Assembly: GCF_030549525.1 (NCBI RefSeq)
Contig: NZ_CP130831.1
Location: forward strand, 1,637,501-1,701,500
DNA length: 64,000 bases
Direction of reading: 5' to 3'
From: Stenotrophomonas sp. 704A1
Lineage (GTDB): Bacteria; Pseudomonadota; Gammaproteobacteria; Xanthomonadales; Xanthomonadaceae
Both the position numbers and the translations under genes were made by a program. Positions 36,234 to 44,718 of the stretch are shown one piece after another. The number at the start of each line of letters is the position of its first letter. The stretch's first letter is position 1. The notes under the pieces were generated by a model that ran no database searches, had not been told where the DNA came from, and saw only the letters and a program-made list of their open reading frames with translations.

Positions 36234-36610
36234 GGCTTGGCTTCCGTAGTCGTCGGCGATGGCGAAGCGGACCGCTCGGTGCGGTAGTCGCTGGCCAGTT
36301 CGGAGGGGTCGCGCGGCTGGGCACGCGACGGTGTGAGATGGGCCTGGATGCCGGCGCGCACGCGCGCCAAGTCAGCCAGCAACCGCGGGTAATCGAAGTG
36401 GTAGCGCTCGCCCGGCTGGATGGGGGCACGCGCGGCGCTGTCGGCGACGGTGCGCTCCAGCGCGTCGAGTTGGCGCAGCGCGGCGACCAGCTCCTGGCGC
36501 TGTGCGGGGGACTCGGCCAACGCCATCGGGGACTGACCCAGCAGCAGGGCCGTCACGAGAAAAATGGGCACGCCGCGATGCGCGGCGCGCTGCCAGATCG
36601 GAGCCAACAT
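36230..36610 (-). CDS. RAQPRD-family ICE protein (TIGR01690)
   Basis: This 126-aa secreted protein has a signal peptide ending MALAES and carries the family-defining RAQPRD motif (residues 95-100). It is the first gene of the leftward operon running to the radC-like gene. The shared operon-start motif lies 61 bp upstream. Its function is unknown, but it is a reliable marker of clc/PFGI-type conjugation regions. Confidence 0.9.
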   Translation of the reverse strand: MLAPIWQRAAHRGVPIFLVTALLLGQSPMALAESPAQRQELVAALRQLDALERTVADSAARAPIQPGERYHFDYPRLLADLARVRAGIQAHLTPSRAQPRDPSELASDYRTERSASPSPTTTEAKP

Positions 36611-36670
36611 CGCGCCATTCCTGTGTGATCAGAATAGTGCGATGGTGGAGTTCAGGGTGACTGCAGGCAG

Positions 36671-36678
36671 CAAACAAT
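36671..36678 (-). promoter_or_regulatory. Conserved operon-start motif, copy 2
   Basis: The minus strand reads ATTGTTTGCTGCCTGC here, 61 nt upstream of the RAQPRD start, the same spacing as copy 1. Confidence 0.62.
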
Positions 36679-36818
36679 AGGAAACTGCGCTGATCGGTTT
36701 GATTGGCAGCGTGCGTCCAGTTCGCTCAGGGAGTGGTCGTCAGGCCAGAATTCAAGAAGGGAATTTCCACCGGCCGCGTGGCAAAATATCAACGCTCTTA
36801 CAAAGATCCAGGATAAAA

Positions 36819-37748
36819 ATGCAAGGACTGACCTTTAGAACTGATCAAGATTTTGAGGAAATTTGCTGCTACCTCATGAGGGACTGGGTCGCGCGGAATA
36901 TGAGGTATGACGTGCAATTCAGAAGATACGGCGGAAATGGGCAAAGGCAGCATGGCATTGACATTTTTCCTGCCGTTGGCGGCTACTCAGTGTTTGGGCA
37001 GGCAAAATTTGTTAATCAACTAAACTCTACAGACGTTACGGCTGAGTTGAGTAAGACCGATTCCTTCCCTGAGCCGATTGGTTGTTATGTGATTTTCACA
37101 ACGGCAAATCGCCATACCAGCATAAATCATCATCAGTTCCATGGCACTCAACACAAAAGGCTGGATGGATCGATTTTTCCGGTTCACGTGGTCTATTGGG
37201 GTGAAATTTCTGATATTAGTTTTATCCCACAAGATGTCTGTAAGAGAATTTTCCCATCAGCATTTCAAGTTGCCAGGAGCGCATTAACGCCTCAGCAGAT
37301 GGCGGATTCCATAGCCACACTTCAAAATATTGTTCCTTCATATTTCAGGTCTGACTTTCTCGACTGGCTCGAAACATGGGACTTTTCATGTGGTTACATT
37401 CCATCTGTGCATTATGACGCCGTGGACAATCTTTACATTGAGTTGGATCGGGTAGGATGGGGAATGAAGGGTGTCAATGATTTTTTATATGCCCAAGGTC
37501 GCATTGACTTATCTCGTGCGCTTCCGGCTGGCGATGCCTTCTTTTATGCTCTCACTGAATTTCGAGATTCAATATATAACTACATAGCTTTTGTACGCGG
37601 ACAGGATGGGCAGGGCTACGTTACATTGCAAGGAATGGATGGGCGCGGCGCAACAGATTTCCCAAAGATTACAGAGCAGTGGAGCATGAGGGCGCGCCAT
37701 TTGGCCAATATGTATCGCGAGAAAATCCTTGGTCAGCAAATTCAATAA
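36819..37748 (+). CDS. PD-(D/E)XK nuclease-like protein, candidate defence gene
   Basis: This 309-aa protein is encoded opposite to the surrounding conjugation genes, at clearly lower G+C. Residues 1-70 have the pattern of Mrr/Cap4-like restriction nucleases: FEEICCYL (Glu13/14), YGGNGQRQHGIDI (Asp48) and GQAKF (Gln61, Lys63). The rest (about 70-309) has no recognised domain and could sense a trigger. The ATG at 36819 follows an AGGA site. Its position between two core operons, composition and orientation indicate later insertion. A phage- or plasmid-defence role is inferred. Confidence 0.72.
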   Translation: MQGLTFRTDQDFEEICCYLMRDWVARNMRYDVQFRRYGGNGQRQHGIDIFPAVGGYSVFGQAKFVNQLNSTDVTAELSKTDSFPEPIGCYVIFTTANRHTSINHHQFHGTQHKRLDGSIFPVHVVYWGEISDISFIPQDVCKRIFPSAFQVARSALTPQQMADSIATLQNIVPSYFRSDFLDWLETWDFSCGYIPSVHYDAVDNLYIELDRVGWGMKGVNDFLYAQGRIDLSRALPAGDAFFYALTEFRDSIYNYIAFVRGQDGQGYVTLQGMDGRGATDFPKITEQWSMRARHLANMYREKILGQQIQ

Positions 37749-37794
37749 ATAAGAAATACTGAATGAGTTGCCTAATGATCTGGTTTCTCTGTCA

Positions 37795-38556
37795 TCACAA
37801 GTATTTTTTGAAGCTGCCCGCAGTCAGGCTCACGGCCAGTCCCAGCAAGGCTGCGCTGGGCAGCAGGATCAGCAGTGGATGCACAGAGATCGGCAAGGCC
37901 AGGTACGTGACCCACGGCAGCACGGCCAGCGGCATCAGGCTCGCCTTCGCGCGGTGGTAGATGAAGCCGGATTCCCGGCCTGCGCCGAACCGGCGCACGT
38001 CCCGCCGCACAAGACCGTCGATCAGGCCGACGAACGCCGCGGTGCAGATCAGCGGCAACGTGAGCACCAGAACCAGCAGGCGCACCAGAAACGTGAGGGT
38101 GGTGAAGGCCGCGGCAATCAGGTAGTTCTCGGTCCAGACATAGACCTGGCTGATGTAGTAGCGAAAGTTGCGCCCCCCGTCCTGGATCCTCCCGTGGCTC
38201 GGCGCGCGGGCGCGCTCGGCGGTCTGGCTCATGCGCTCCAGCAGCCCGGAGCGAACGAATACCCATTCGTAGCCGGTATCCACCAGTTCGTGCGCGGTGC
38301 GCCCCGGCTCCTGCACGACGACGCTGCGCGTGAAGTGGCTGGACAGGTGCCCCAGTTCGTACTGCAACATCTGCTGCGAGTGCCGCCAGCCCTGGTCCTT
38401 CCAGAACAGGTGCATGCCGACGCACTCCACGACGATCGAGAACAGCAGCGAGCCGATCAGCACCCCGAGCAGCCGGAACGGCAAGGTGATGGTGCCGACG
38501 ATCAGGCCCTGGCGCTGGTTCTGCTCCCGTTGTGCAGTCGAGGCGGCGTCCTTCAT
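37795..38556 (-). CDS. ICE membrane protein, DUF4400 (TIGR03747)
   Basis: This 253-aa inner-membrane protein has about four membrane segments (residues 20-48, 145-165, 170-190 and 215-245) and the conserved GLIDGLVRRDVRRFGAGRES loop. It overlaps traD by 4 bp and is the last gene of the operon that starts at 43835. It is thought to act with the coupling protein. Confidence 0.87.
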   Translation of the reverse strand: MKDAASTAQREQNQRQGLIVGTITLPFRLLGVLIGSLLFSIVVECVGMHLFWKDQGWRHSQQMLQYELGHLSSHFTRSVVVQEPGRTAHELVDTGYEWVFVRSGLLERMSQTAERARAPSHGRIQDGGRNFRYYISQVYVWTENYLIAAAFTTLTFLVRLLVLVLTLPLICTAAFVGLIDGLVRRDVRRFGAGRESGFIYHRAKASLMPLAVLPWVTYLALPISVHPLLILLPSAALLGLAVSLTAGSFKKYL

Positions 38557-40745
38557 GGCGAGGCCTTGTTGCCGGTGTCCTCGTCGGTGGCAATGGCCAC
38601 CGCGGGAGGTTCGGCCGCAGCGGCGTCATCCAGCAGGTCGTCGGGCAGGCCCGTGTCCTGCAAGGCGGGGGAACTGGTGAACTCCCACCACTGCGTCGCT
38701 TCGCTGTAGCTCTGGCGCATGTACCCGGCCAGTTGCTGCAAGTCTGCCGGCATCACTTCGTCCGGGTCCGGCGCCGGCAGCGGCATGCGCACTTTCCAAA
38801 GCTGGCCGCCCTGCAGCAACGCGAAGCACTGGCCTTTCGGCAGGCCGACGACGTGCGACGGCTCGATCATCGGCACGCTGGACATGCTGATGCGGTCCTG
38901 AGTGTTCGACGTGAAATCCGTCGCCCCGCGAATGTCCGAGCTGTCGGTCGCGCCGCTGACGATGGTGGTCGTATAGACCTCGACCTTCGGCAATTGCCGG
39001 GTCAGCAGTTCGGCGGTCGCGGTCTCGCGCACGCGCAGCATGAACAGGTTGTTGAAATTCCCGATCACCTGGCCTGCCTTCGCGCGGTTGCCGATGCGGG
39101 CCTCGATGTCCGACAGGGTCTGCGTGTACGCAGTGACTTGCAGGCCGGCACCGCCGCCCTTGTTGATCAGCGGGATGAACTCGTCGCCCATCAATTCGTT
39201 GAACTCGTCGGCATGGACGTTGATCGGCACGCGCGCACCGGCCGATGCGCCCGGCAGGCCATCGTCGATCCCATGCTTGTAGATATGCCCGGCGACCGAC
39301 ACGAGATCGCTGAACATCGAGTTGCCGACCGCGGTGGCGACCTCGGCGTCGGAGAGCGCATCCAGGCCCACATAGACGATGGCCCTCTTACGGATGATCT
39401 GCATCCAGTCGAAGATCGGGCGCGGGTCGGCCAGGTCGGAGTAGTTCGGGGCCAGGAGCTGCGCGATCTTGCCGCTAGTGAGCTTCTCCAGCAGCGGCAG
39501 CAGCGATGCGACGATCTTGTCGAAGTACGTCTTGTCGTAGCGAACCGCCGAGCGCAGGCCATCCAGCACCGGGTCGTAGTTGCGCGCCTGCGAGAGGTAC
39601 TGCTCCAGCGCCACCACGCGCTTCTCGCGCCCGATCATGTTGCGCGGGATGTTCTTCTCGTTGAGCTTGGCCTCGATCTGGACGATCACCTCCCAGGCCC
39701 TGGGCTCGGTCTTGGCGAAGTAATGCTGGGCGTACTCGATGAACAGCGCGTCGATGTTGATGACGTGCCGTTGGATCAGCATGTAGTCGGGCCGCTGTCC
39801 CAGCTCCACCAGGGCGCGGGCAATGATGTTGACGAACCGCCACGCAAACTCTCGGAAGGCGGCCGAGTTGCCTTCACCGGAAAGCTGCCCCGCAACGCGG
39901 GTGGCGACTTCCGATATACGCCCGAATCGCCCCACGGCGTTGTAGCGCGCGGAGATGTCCGGCCATCCCAGGTGGAAGACGTAGAACTCGCCTTCGCGGC
40001 CGGCGCGCTTAGCCTCGACGTACATCCGCTTCAGGAGATCGGCATCGCCCTTGGGGTCAATGACGATCACCACCTCGTGCTCGCCCGCGGCGTTCACGCG
40101 CCGGATGTCCTGGGTCACGAATAGTTCGGCCAGCCGGGTCTTGCCGACGCGCGTCGTGCCCAGCACCAGCGAGTGGCCGACGCGCTCGCCCAGCGGCAGG
40201 CTGACGTCCATCTCCTCGGGTTCGATGCCGTGCAGGCGCGGCAGGCCGCCCACAGGCGGCAACGGCCGCACCGGGTTGAAAGGTACGTCCCAGCCGGTGA
40301 GTTTCGACAGCCGGGACAGCGGGAACGGCGCGTACTCCAGCCGTTCTTCCAGCCGTCGCGCCAGCCGGTAGGCTGGTGTGGGCTCGACGTAGCGGCGGAA
40401 CTCCGGCCGGTACGTTTGCATGAGCCTATGGGTGTGCTTCTGCTCCCACAGGAACCCGCGCCCCACGAACAGCCGCTGCTGGCTGACCGGCACGTCCTTG
40501 CTGGTCATCACGTAGCGCGGCAGGCGGCGGATGTTGCGCCGGTAGCGCAGGATGACGCGGGCATCGCGGTAGCGGATGGCACCGTAGGCGCCGAACGCCA
40601 GCGCGCTGCCGACGCCCATGGACGGGCTCAGCGCGAGCGACCATGGGGCCACCAGGGACAGAAACGCGGCGCCCGCGCATGCGGCAACGGTGTATAGCTC
40701 CACCGCTGGGCGAAGCAGTACCTCGACCGGCTGTTTCCCCGACAT
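38553..40745 (-). CDS. traD: TraD coupling protein (TIGR03743, SXT/TOL type)
   Basis: This ATPase brings the relaxase-DNA complex to the transfer channel. The 730-aa product has N-terminal membrane segments (about residues 14-55), a Walker A GTTRVGKTR near residue 195 and a later Walker B with VHADEFNEL. The C-terminal tail is acidic. It is full length, between the TIGR03765 and DUF4400 genes, as in other clc-type ICEs. Confidence 0.93.
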   Translation of the reverse strand: MSGKQPVEVLLRPAVELYTVAACAGAAFLSLVAPWSLALSPSMGVGSALAFGAYGAIRYRDARVILRYRRNIRRLPRYVMTSKDVPVSQQRLFVGRGFLWEQKHTHRLMQTYRPEFRRYVEPTPAYRLARRLEERLEYAPFPLSRLSKLTGWDVPFNPVRPLPPVGGLPRLHGIEPEEMDVSLPLGERVGHSLVLGTTRVGKTRLAELFVTQDIRRVNAAGEHEVVIVIDPKGDADLLKRMYVEAKRAGREGEFYVFHLGWPDISARYNAVGRFGRISEVATRVAGQLSGEGNSAAFREFAWRFVNIIARALVELGQRPDYMLIQRHVINIDALFIEYAQHYFAKTEPRAWEVIVQIEAKLNEKNIPRNMIGREKRVVALEQYLSQARNYDPVLDGLRSAVRYDKTYFDKIVASLLPLLEKLTSGKIAQLLAPNYSDLADPRPIFDWMQIIRKRAIVYVGLDALSDAEVATAVGNSMFSDLVSVAGHIYKHGIDDGLPGASAGARVPINVHADEFNELMGDEFIPLINKGGGAGLQVTAYTQTLSDIEARIGNRAKAGQVIGNFNNLFMLRVRETATAELLTRQLPKVEVYTTTIVSGATDSSDIRGATDFTSNTQDRISMSSVPMIEPSHVVGLPKGQCFALLQGGQLWKVRMPLPAPDPDEVMPADLQQLAGYMRQSYSEATQWWEFTSSPALQDTGLPDDLLDDAAAAEPPAVAIATDEDTGNKASP

Positions 40746-40749
40746 GGCT

Positions 40750-41289
40750 TCATTGCTCGATGCCGGTGGCTGTGATCAGCACCGGGTAGTGCCGCAGGCC
40801 CAGGCGCTCGGCCAGGTCGTCGCCGGACATGGGCGCGAGGGGTACGCCGGGCACCAGGGTGCGCAGCCGCGCCAGGCCCTGCACGGTCTCGACGTTGACC
40901 ACCAGACCGACCGCGCCGCGCTCGCGCAGCGCGGCTGCCTGGCTGCGCAGCCAGGCCCGAGATGCCTCGTCGTCGCCGACGACAACGAAAGGCCGCAGAC
41001 CCGGAGCCTCGATGACACGCCGCGGGACGGTGCCGGGGGTGAGCTTGGCGCTGCGCACCGGCAGCATCGCGGCCTCGTCCGCCGGCGTGGCGGGAACCTG
41101 GGGCGTCGGGATCGGCGGCCGGGCCGGTGCGTTGGTGCGCGGCTGGAGGTTCAGGGCTTCGTAGTACGGCAGCGCCGACGCGCCGCCGCGGTCTTCGACC
41201 ACGATCAGCGGCTCGCCGGCAAGCGAGGCCAGCGGCAGACCCGCCAGCAGTACGAGCAGGCCACGCAAGGCCAGATGGGATGTCGTCAT
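40750..41289 (-). CDS. ICE protein, TIGR03765 (PFL_4695) family
   Basis: The 179-aa product has a signal peptide ending SLAGEP and a small C-terminal domain (LRHYPVLITATGIEQ) typical of the family. It lies 4 bp from traD and overlaps the transglycosylase gene by 4 bp. The start at 41289 begins the signal peptide. It is a periplasmic accessory to transfer. Confidence 0.84.
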   Translation of the reverse strand: MTTSHLALRGLLVLLAGLPLASLAGEPLIVVEDRGGASALPYYEALNLQPRTNAPARPPIPTPQVPATPADEAAMLPVRSAKLTPGTVPRRVIEAPGLRPFVVVGDDEASRAWLRSQAAALRERGAVGLVVNVETVQGLARLRTLVPGVPLAPMSGDDLAERLGLRHYPVLITATGIEQ

Positions 41290-41876
41290 GGGGATGTCTC
41301 CTTGCGTGCGGCGAGAACCGCGGCGGTTGGGCGTGCGCCCTGCACCCGGGCGAGGTGGCGCGACACGCTGCGCCGGTAGCGGGCGGCGGGCTCGCCACCC
41401 GCGGGGCGGTGGTAGCGGCCCATCGCCAGCAACCAGTCCTCGCCGGGGGCGTGTTGCTCGCGCAGGATCTCGGCAGCGATGGCGAGATTCCGGTACGGGT
41501 CGAGCAGGTCGCAGGCGCTGGCGTAGCGCTGCTGGTGGTAGCCGAGGTTGATCTGGCCCAGGCCCGCGTCGATGCGCGTGTGCGGCGTGGAGCGCATCGC
41601 CTGCTGCAAACCCGCGCAGGCATCGGCGCGGGTCGCATAGCGGCGTGATTGGCCGGCGACGTTGAGGGACCACGGCCACGGGACGATGCGTCCGTTACGG
41701 CGGATGCCACTCTCCTGCAAGGCCACGGCGTAGAGCACCGTCGAGGGGATGCCTGCGCGCTGCGCGGCGAGCTGGTAGGCCGGTGGCGGAACCTCCTGGG
41801 CTTGGGCGACGCAGGCGCATAGGCCAGCGGCGAGCACCAGTGTGCGCAGGGGGGCGGCTATGGCTGGCGCTGCCAT
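41286..41876 (-). CDS. Lytic transglycosylase, SLT domain
   Basis: It opens the peptidoglycan layer for the transfer apparatus. The 196-aa exported enzyme has a signal peptide ending AQAQE, the catalytic Glu in YAVALQESGI, and the SLT pattern GLGQINLGYH and PYRNLAIAAEIL. The start at 41876 overlaps the end of the preceding gene by 19 bp. Confidence 0.9.
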   Translation of the reverse strand: MAAPAIAAPLRTLVLAAGLCACVAQAQEVPPPAYQLAAQRAGIPSTVLYAVALQESGIRRNGRIVPWPWSLNVAGQSRRYATRADACAGLQQAMRSTPHTRIDAGLGQINLGYHQQRYASACDLLDPYRNLAIAAEILREQHAPGEDWLLAMGRYHRPAGGEPAARYRRSVSRHLARVQGARPTAAVLAARKETSP

Positions 41877-42583
41877 TGGCCGTTCACCTCGCGCACGACC
41901 GCCGGCAGGTCGCCGGGTACCCCCAAGGTCAACCAGCGGCCGCCGTCGTGGTTGAGCGTGATGCTGCCGCTGCGCACGCGCGCCGGATCGACGTTCGCGC
42001 GCTTGGCCCAATCGCGGATGCGCGCGTCGTCCTGGCGGCTGCCGACCATGTACAGGTCGAATTCGGCGCCCGAGGATTGCAGGCGCTGCACGAGCTGGCC
42101 GCAGGCCACGCAGTTATCTTTCACGAACACTGCCGTGCGGCCGGAGCCGCGCGTGGCCCCGGCGACCGGCTTGTCGTCCGGCAGGTTCACCCGCTGCATC
42201 CCGGGGTTCAGGCGCTGCCAGGCCTCGTCATAGGCCCGCTGATAAGCGAGCAGTTTCTCCACGCGGCGCGCTTCGACCTGCACCTGCAGCTCGGCGTAGC
42301 GTCGCCGTTCCTCTTCGGTACGCGCCTCGATGCCCAGGGCCGACAGCGGGTCCAGGTTGGGCGAATAGATGCCCAGTGGACCGTCCATCAGTTCGCGATA
42401 GCGCGCCCACTCCTGAGGTTGAAGGCCCCAGTCGCTCGCCACCCGGTCGTCCAGAATGCGGGCGACCAGCGGGCGTTCCTGACTCTGCGCATTGCGGGCG
42501 GGAGCCGTGGCGGATTGCTGCGCCCACGCGGGCAACTGGGTGGACGCCAGCAGAAGCGCGGAAAGGATGATCGACGGCTTCAT
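41858..42583 (-). CDS. ICE protein, TIGR03759 (PFL_4693) family
   Basis: This 241-aa exported protein has a signal peptide ending AWAQQ, a conserved SDWGLQPQEWARYRELM segment and a thioredoxin-like C-terminal half with CVAC (in KDNCVACGQLVQRL). It is a standard component upstream of the transglycosylase gene in these ICEs. It may serve as a periplasmic redox or chaperone factor. Confidence 0.85.
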   Translation of the reverse strand: MKPSIILSALLLASTQLPAWAQQSATAPARNAQSQERPLVARILDDRVASDWGLQPQEWARYRELMDGPLGIYSPNLDPLSALGIEARTEEERRRYAELQVQVEARRVEKLLAYQRAYDEAWQRLNPGMQRVNLPDDKPVAGATRGSGRTAVFVKDNCVACGQLVQRLQSSGAEFDLYMVGSRQDDARIRDWAKRANVDPARVRSGSITLNHDGGRWLTLGVPGDLPAVVREVNGQWQRQP

Positions 42584-42597
42584 GTGGTGTGCTCCGT

Positions 42598-43239
42598 TCA
42601 GGGGATCGCCACGTGGCGGGTCTGGTCGCCGGCCTGGAACACCGCAGTGCTGCCCTCGACGGCCTGCAAGCGCCACGGGCCGACCGCATCGCCGGGTAGC
42701 AGCACCTGAAGCTGGTCGGGCGTGAAGTCGCCATTGCTCGGCGCGACGGACACGCTGCGCTCGCCGGCACGCAGTTCGGCACCGACGATGCGGAACGGGA
42801 GCGGCGTCGGTTCGGGCTTGGCGGTGGGCTTGTTCCTGGTGCGCGGCTGGGCGGGTGCAGCGGCGCGCGCAGCGGTCTGCCGCGCCTTGATTTGCTCGAC
42901 TTCGGCGCGCAGTGCCTGAAGGTCGTCGGCGGAGGCATAGGCGCTCAGCGATTTCTCGACCTGGGCCGCGCGTGCTTCCAGGATTTGGCGGGTGTCTTTG
43001 AGGTCTGCCGCCGTGGCGACGGCTGGACGCTGCTGGATGGCCTCGACGGTCTCGGCCAGGCCTGTTGCCTGCGCTTCGAGGCGTTGCAGGCGGGAATCGA
43101 GGCGCTCCTGGTCGGCCTGGTCGTTCATCGTCTGGTAGCCGAGGGCAACGAGGACACTGAGGCCGATCAGCCAGAGCCACATCAGGCTCTGCACCACCAC
43201 GGCGGCCGTTGAACGATGGGCGGGCTGCGGGGCGTTCAT
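42598..43239 (-). CDS. Coiled-coil inner-membrane protein next to pilL
   Basis: This 213-aa protein has one N-terminal membrane segment (about residues 15-35) and a long heptad-rich coiled coil (about 42-120). A Pro/Lys linker follows, then a small beta-rich C-terminal domain (FRIVGAELRAGERSVSVAP). It overlaps the pilL-like gene by 4 bp. The layout recalls PilP/TraB-type bridging proteins, but no family assignment is secure. Confidence 0.7.
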   Translation of the reverse strand: MNAPQPAHRSTAAVVVQSLMWLWLIGLSVLVALGYQTMNDQADQERLDSRLQRLEAQATGLAETVEAIQQRPAVATAADLKDTRQILEARAAQVEKSLSAYASADDLQALRAEVEQIKARQTAARAAAPAQPRTRNKPTAKPEPTPLPFRIVGAELRAGERSVSVAPSNGDFTPDQLQVLLPGDAVGPWRLQAVEGSTAVFQAGDQTRHVAIP

Positions 43240-43835
43240 GGCTGGCCTCCCGATGCCGCGGGCGCCAGCGGGAACGTCTGCACCGCCTCGGTGGCAGGCG
43301 GCGCGGGTACGTTGTCGGCGGTCATGCTGTCGCCGGGCCGCTCGAAGCAGATTTGCCGCGCGCGGTCATCCGCGTGCAGTTCCCAGGCCGAACCAGCCAG
43401 GGTGAGCAGCGCATCCCGCAGGGTCATGGGGCCGAGGTGCAGGTGGGCCGCCGGCAGCGGCAGTGCGTACAGCTCGATCACCGCGTGCGTCGTCTGGCAC
43501 AAGCCGTAACCGCTGCGCTTGAGCACATGCCGTAGCCCGTCGCCGACCGTAGCGCGTGCATCCTCGGGCATCGACACGTCGATGGTCTGCAACAGCAGGT
43601 CGCGCTGCGCTGCTGTCGGTGCCAGTTCCACGAGGGTGTAGCGGCCGTAGCGCACAACGGGGATGTATTCGGGCGCCTCGGGTACGGGTGCGGCCGAGAC
43701 TTCCTCGATGGTGTCGGGCGCGACCGGCGCGCTCGTCGTCGCGCAGCCGCCAGCCAGCACCGACCAAAGCAGGCCGAGAAAACCCGCCAGCAGACGGCGT
43801 TCGGGATGGTGAAACCAAGGTGGAGAGGGGCACAT
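43236..43835 (-). CDS. PilL-type ICE pilus protein, N-terminal domain (TIGR03748)
   Basis: This 199-aa exported, probably lipidated protein has hydrophobic leader ...LLWSVLAGGCATT. It is followed by YIPVVRYGRYTLVEL and the conserved DVSMPEDARATVGDGLRHVLKRSGYGLC region of PilL2/PFGI-1 proteins. It is the first gene of the operon that ends with DUF4400. The shared operon-start motif is 59 bp upstream. Confidence 0.85.
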   Translation of the reverse strand: MCPSPPWFHHPERRLLAGFLGLLWSVLAGGCATTSAPVAPDTIEEVSAAPVPEAPEYIPVVRYGRYTLVELAPTAAQRDLLLQTIDVSMPEDARATVGDGLRHVLKRSGYGLCQTTHAVIELYALPLPAAHLHLGPMTLRDALLTLAGSAWELHADDRARQICFERPGDSMTADNVPAPPATEAVQTFPLAPAASGGQP

Positions 43836-43893
43836 GGCGCGTCGTCCTGAAACATCGAGCCCTCACCATCGCCGCTCGGGCCACGAGCGGCAG

Positions 43894-43903
43894 CAAACAA
43901 TGC
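43894..43903 (-). promoter_or_regulatory. Conserved operon-start motif, copy 3
   Basis: The minus strand reads GCATTGTTTGCTGCCGCT here, 59 nt upstream of the pilL-like start. It is the best match to copies 1 and 2. Confidence 0.62.
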
Positions 43904-43946
43904 GAACCAGGCAGCGCCCGATTTCCCGGCAGCCTCCCTCCAAAGG

Positions 43947-43967
43947 AAAAGGCCCCCGAAGGGGCCT
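43947..43967 (-). terminator. Intrinsic terminator after the IS-split gene
   Basis: On the minus strand, AGGCCCC-TTCG-GGGGCCT is followed by TTTTCC. It lies 27 bp beyond the stop of the 43994 gene. Confidence 0.82.
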
Positions 43968-43993
43968 GTGAAAACGCATCGGGCTTCGCCCGA

Positions 43994-44716
43994 TCAATCC
44001 CGAGCCAGCTTCAGGCCGGGATCGACCCGTGCCAGTTGGGTGTGCGACCAGCAGCGCACGAACTGCCCGTTCTCGCCGAGCGGCCGGTTCGCCACCGCCG
44101 CCGAATACTCGTCAGTGTCGCTGGTGTCGTAGCAGATGACCTTGATCTCGCCGCTGTCGCAGCGGATGGAGTGGATCTGGCCGTCGGTCATATCGACCAC
44201 GACGACCTGCGGAACGAGGCCAAGTTCGCGGGCGGCCGACAGGATGGGGCCATATTCGGCGGCGTCGAAGCAGATGAACGGCCCTTCGTACCGGGCCTCT
44301 TCGGCCAGGTCCCTGGCCTTGTCGTAGTGGATACCCAGGTCGTATTCCTCCTGGGTGATCCTGACCTTGAAGACCGGCACGTTGGGGCTACCGGAGGCAC
44401 CGATGCAGACGACCGCGACTTGCATCTCGATCTCACCGCCGTCGGCAGGTTCGGTCGAGGGGATGACGGCTCGGCCCGTGGGGGCGTCGTCTTCCATGCC
44501 CATGCGCTCGCGCATTTCGTCGATGAAATCCTCGGGGGCCATCAGGCCATAGCTCGCCAGGCGCAAGGGAATGTCCTCTGCACAGAGGTTGCCGTCCCCG
44601 ATGCGTTGCTGCATGAAGGCGGCGATCTCGGCTTCGAGCGCATCGCTGTTAGTCGCCGAGGGCAACTCGGTCACCTCGATCGACCAAACATCCACCTTCG
44701 CGGCGGTCTCATCGAT
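43994..44716 (-). pseudogene. 3' part of an ICE gene split by IS630
   Basis: This part encodes 240 residues of a soluble, acidic protein of unknown family (IDETAAKVDVWSIEV through DPGLKLARD). Joined to the 5' part at 45833-45979 across the single duplicated TA, the reading frame runs on without error as ...AIGERLL-IDETAAKV..., giving a 289-aa product. A GTG at 44695 could still start a truncated 233-aa protein. The gene lies at the end of the DNA-metabolism region and has an intrinsic terminator 27 bp downstream. Confidence 0.8.
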
Positions 44717-44718
44717 TA

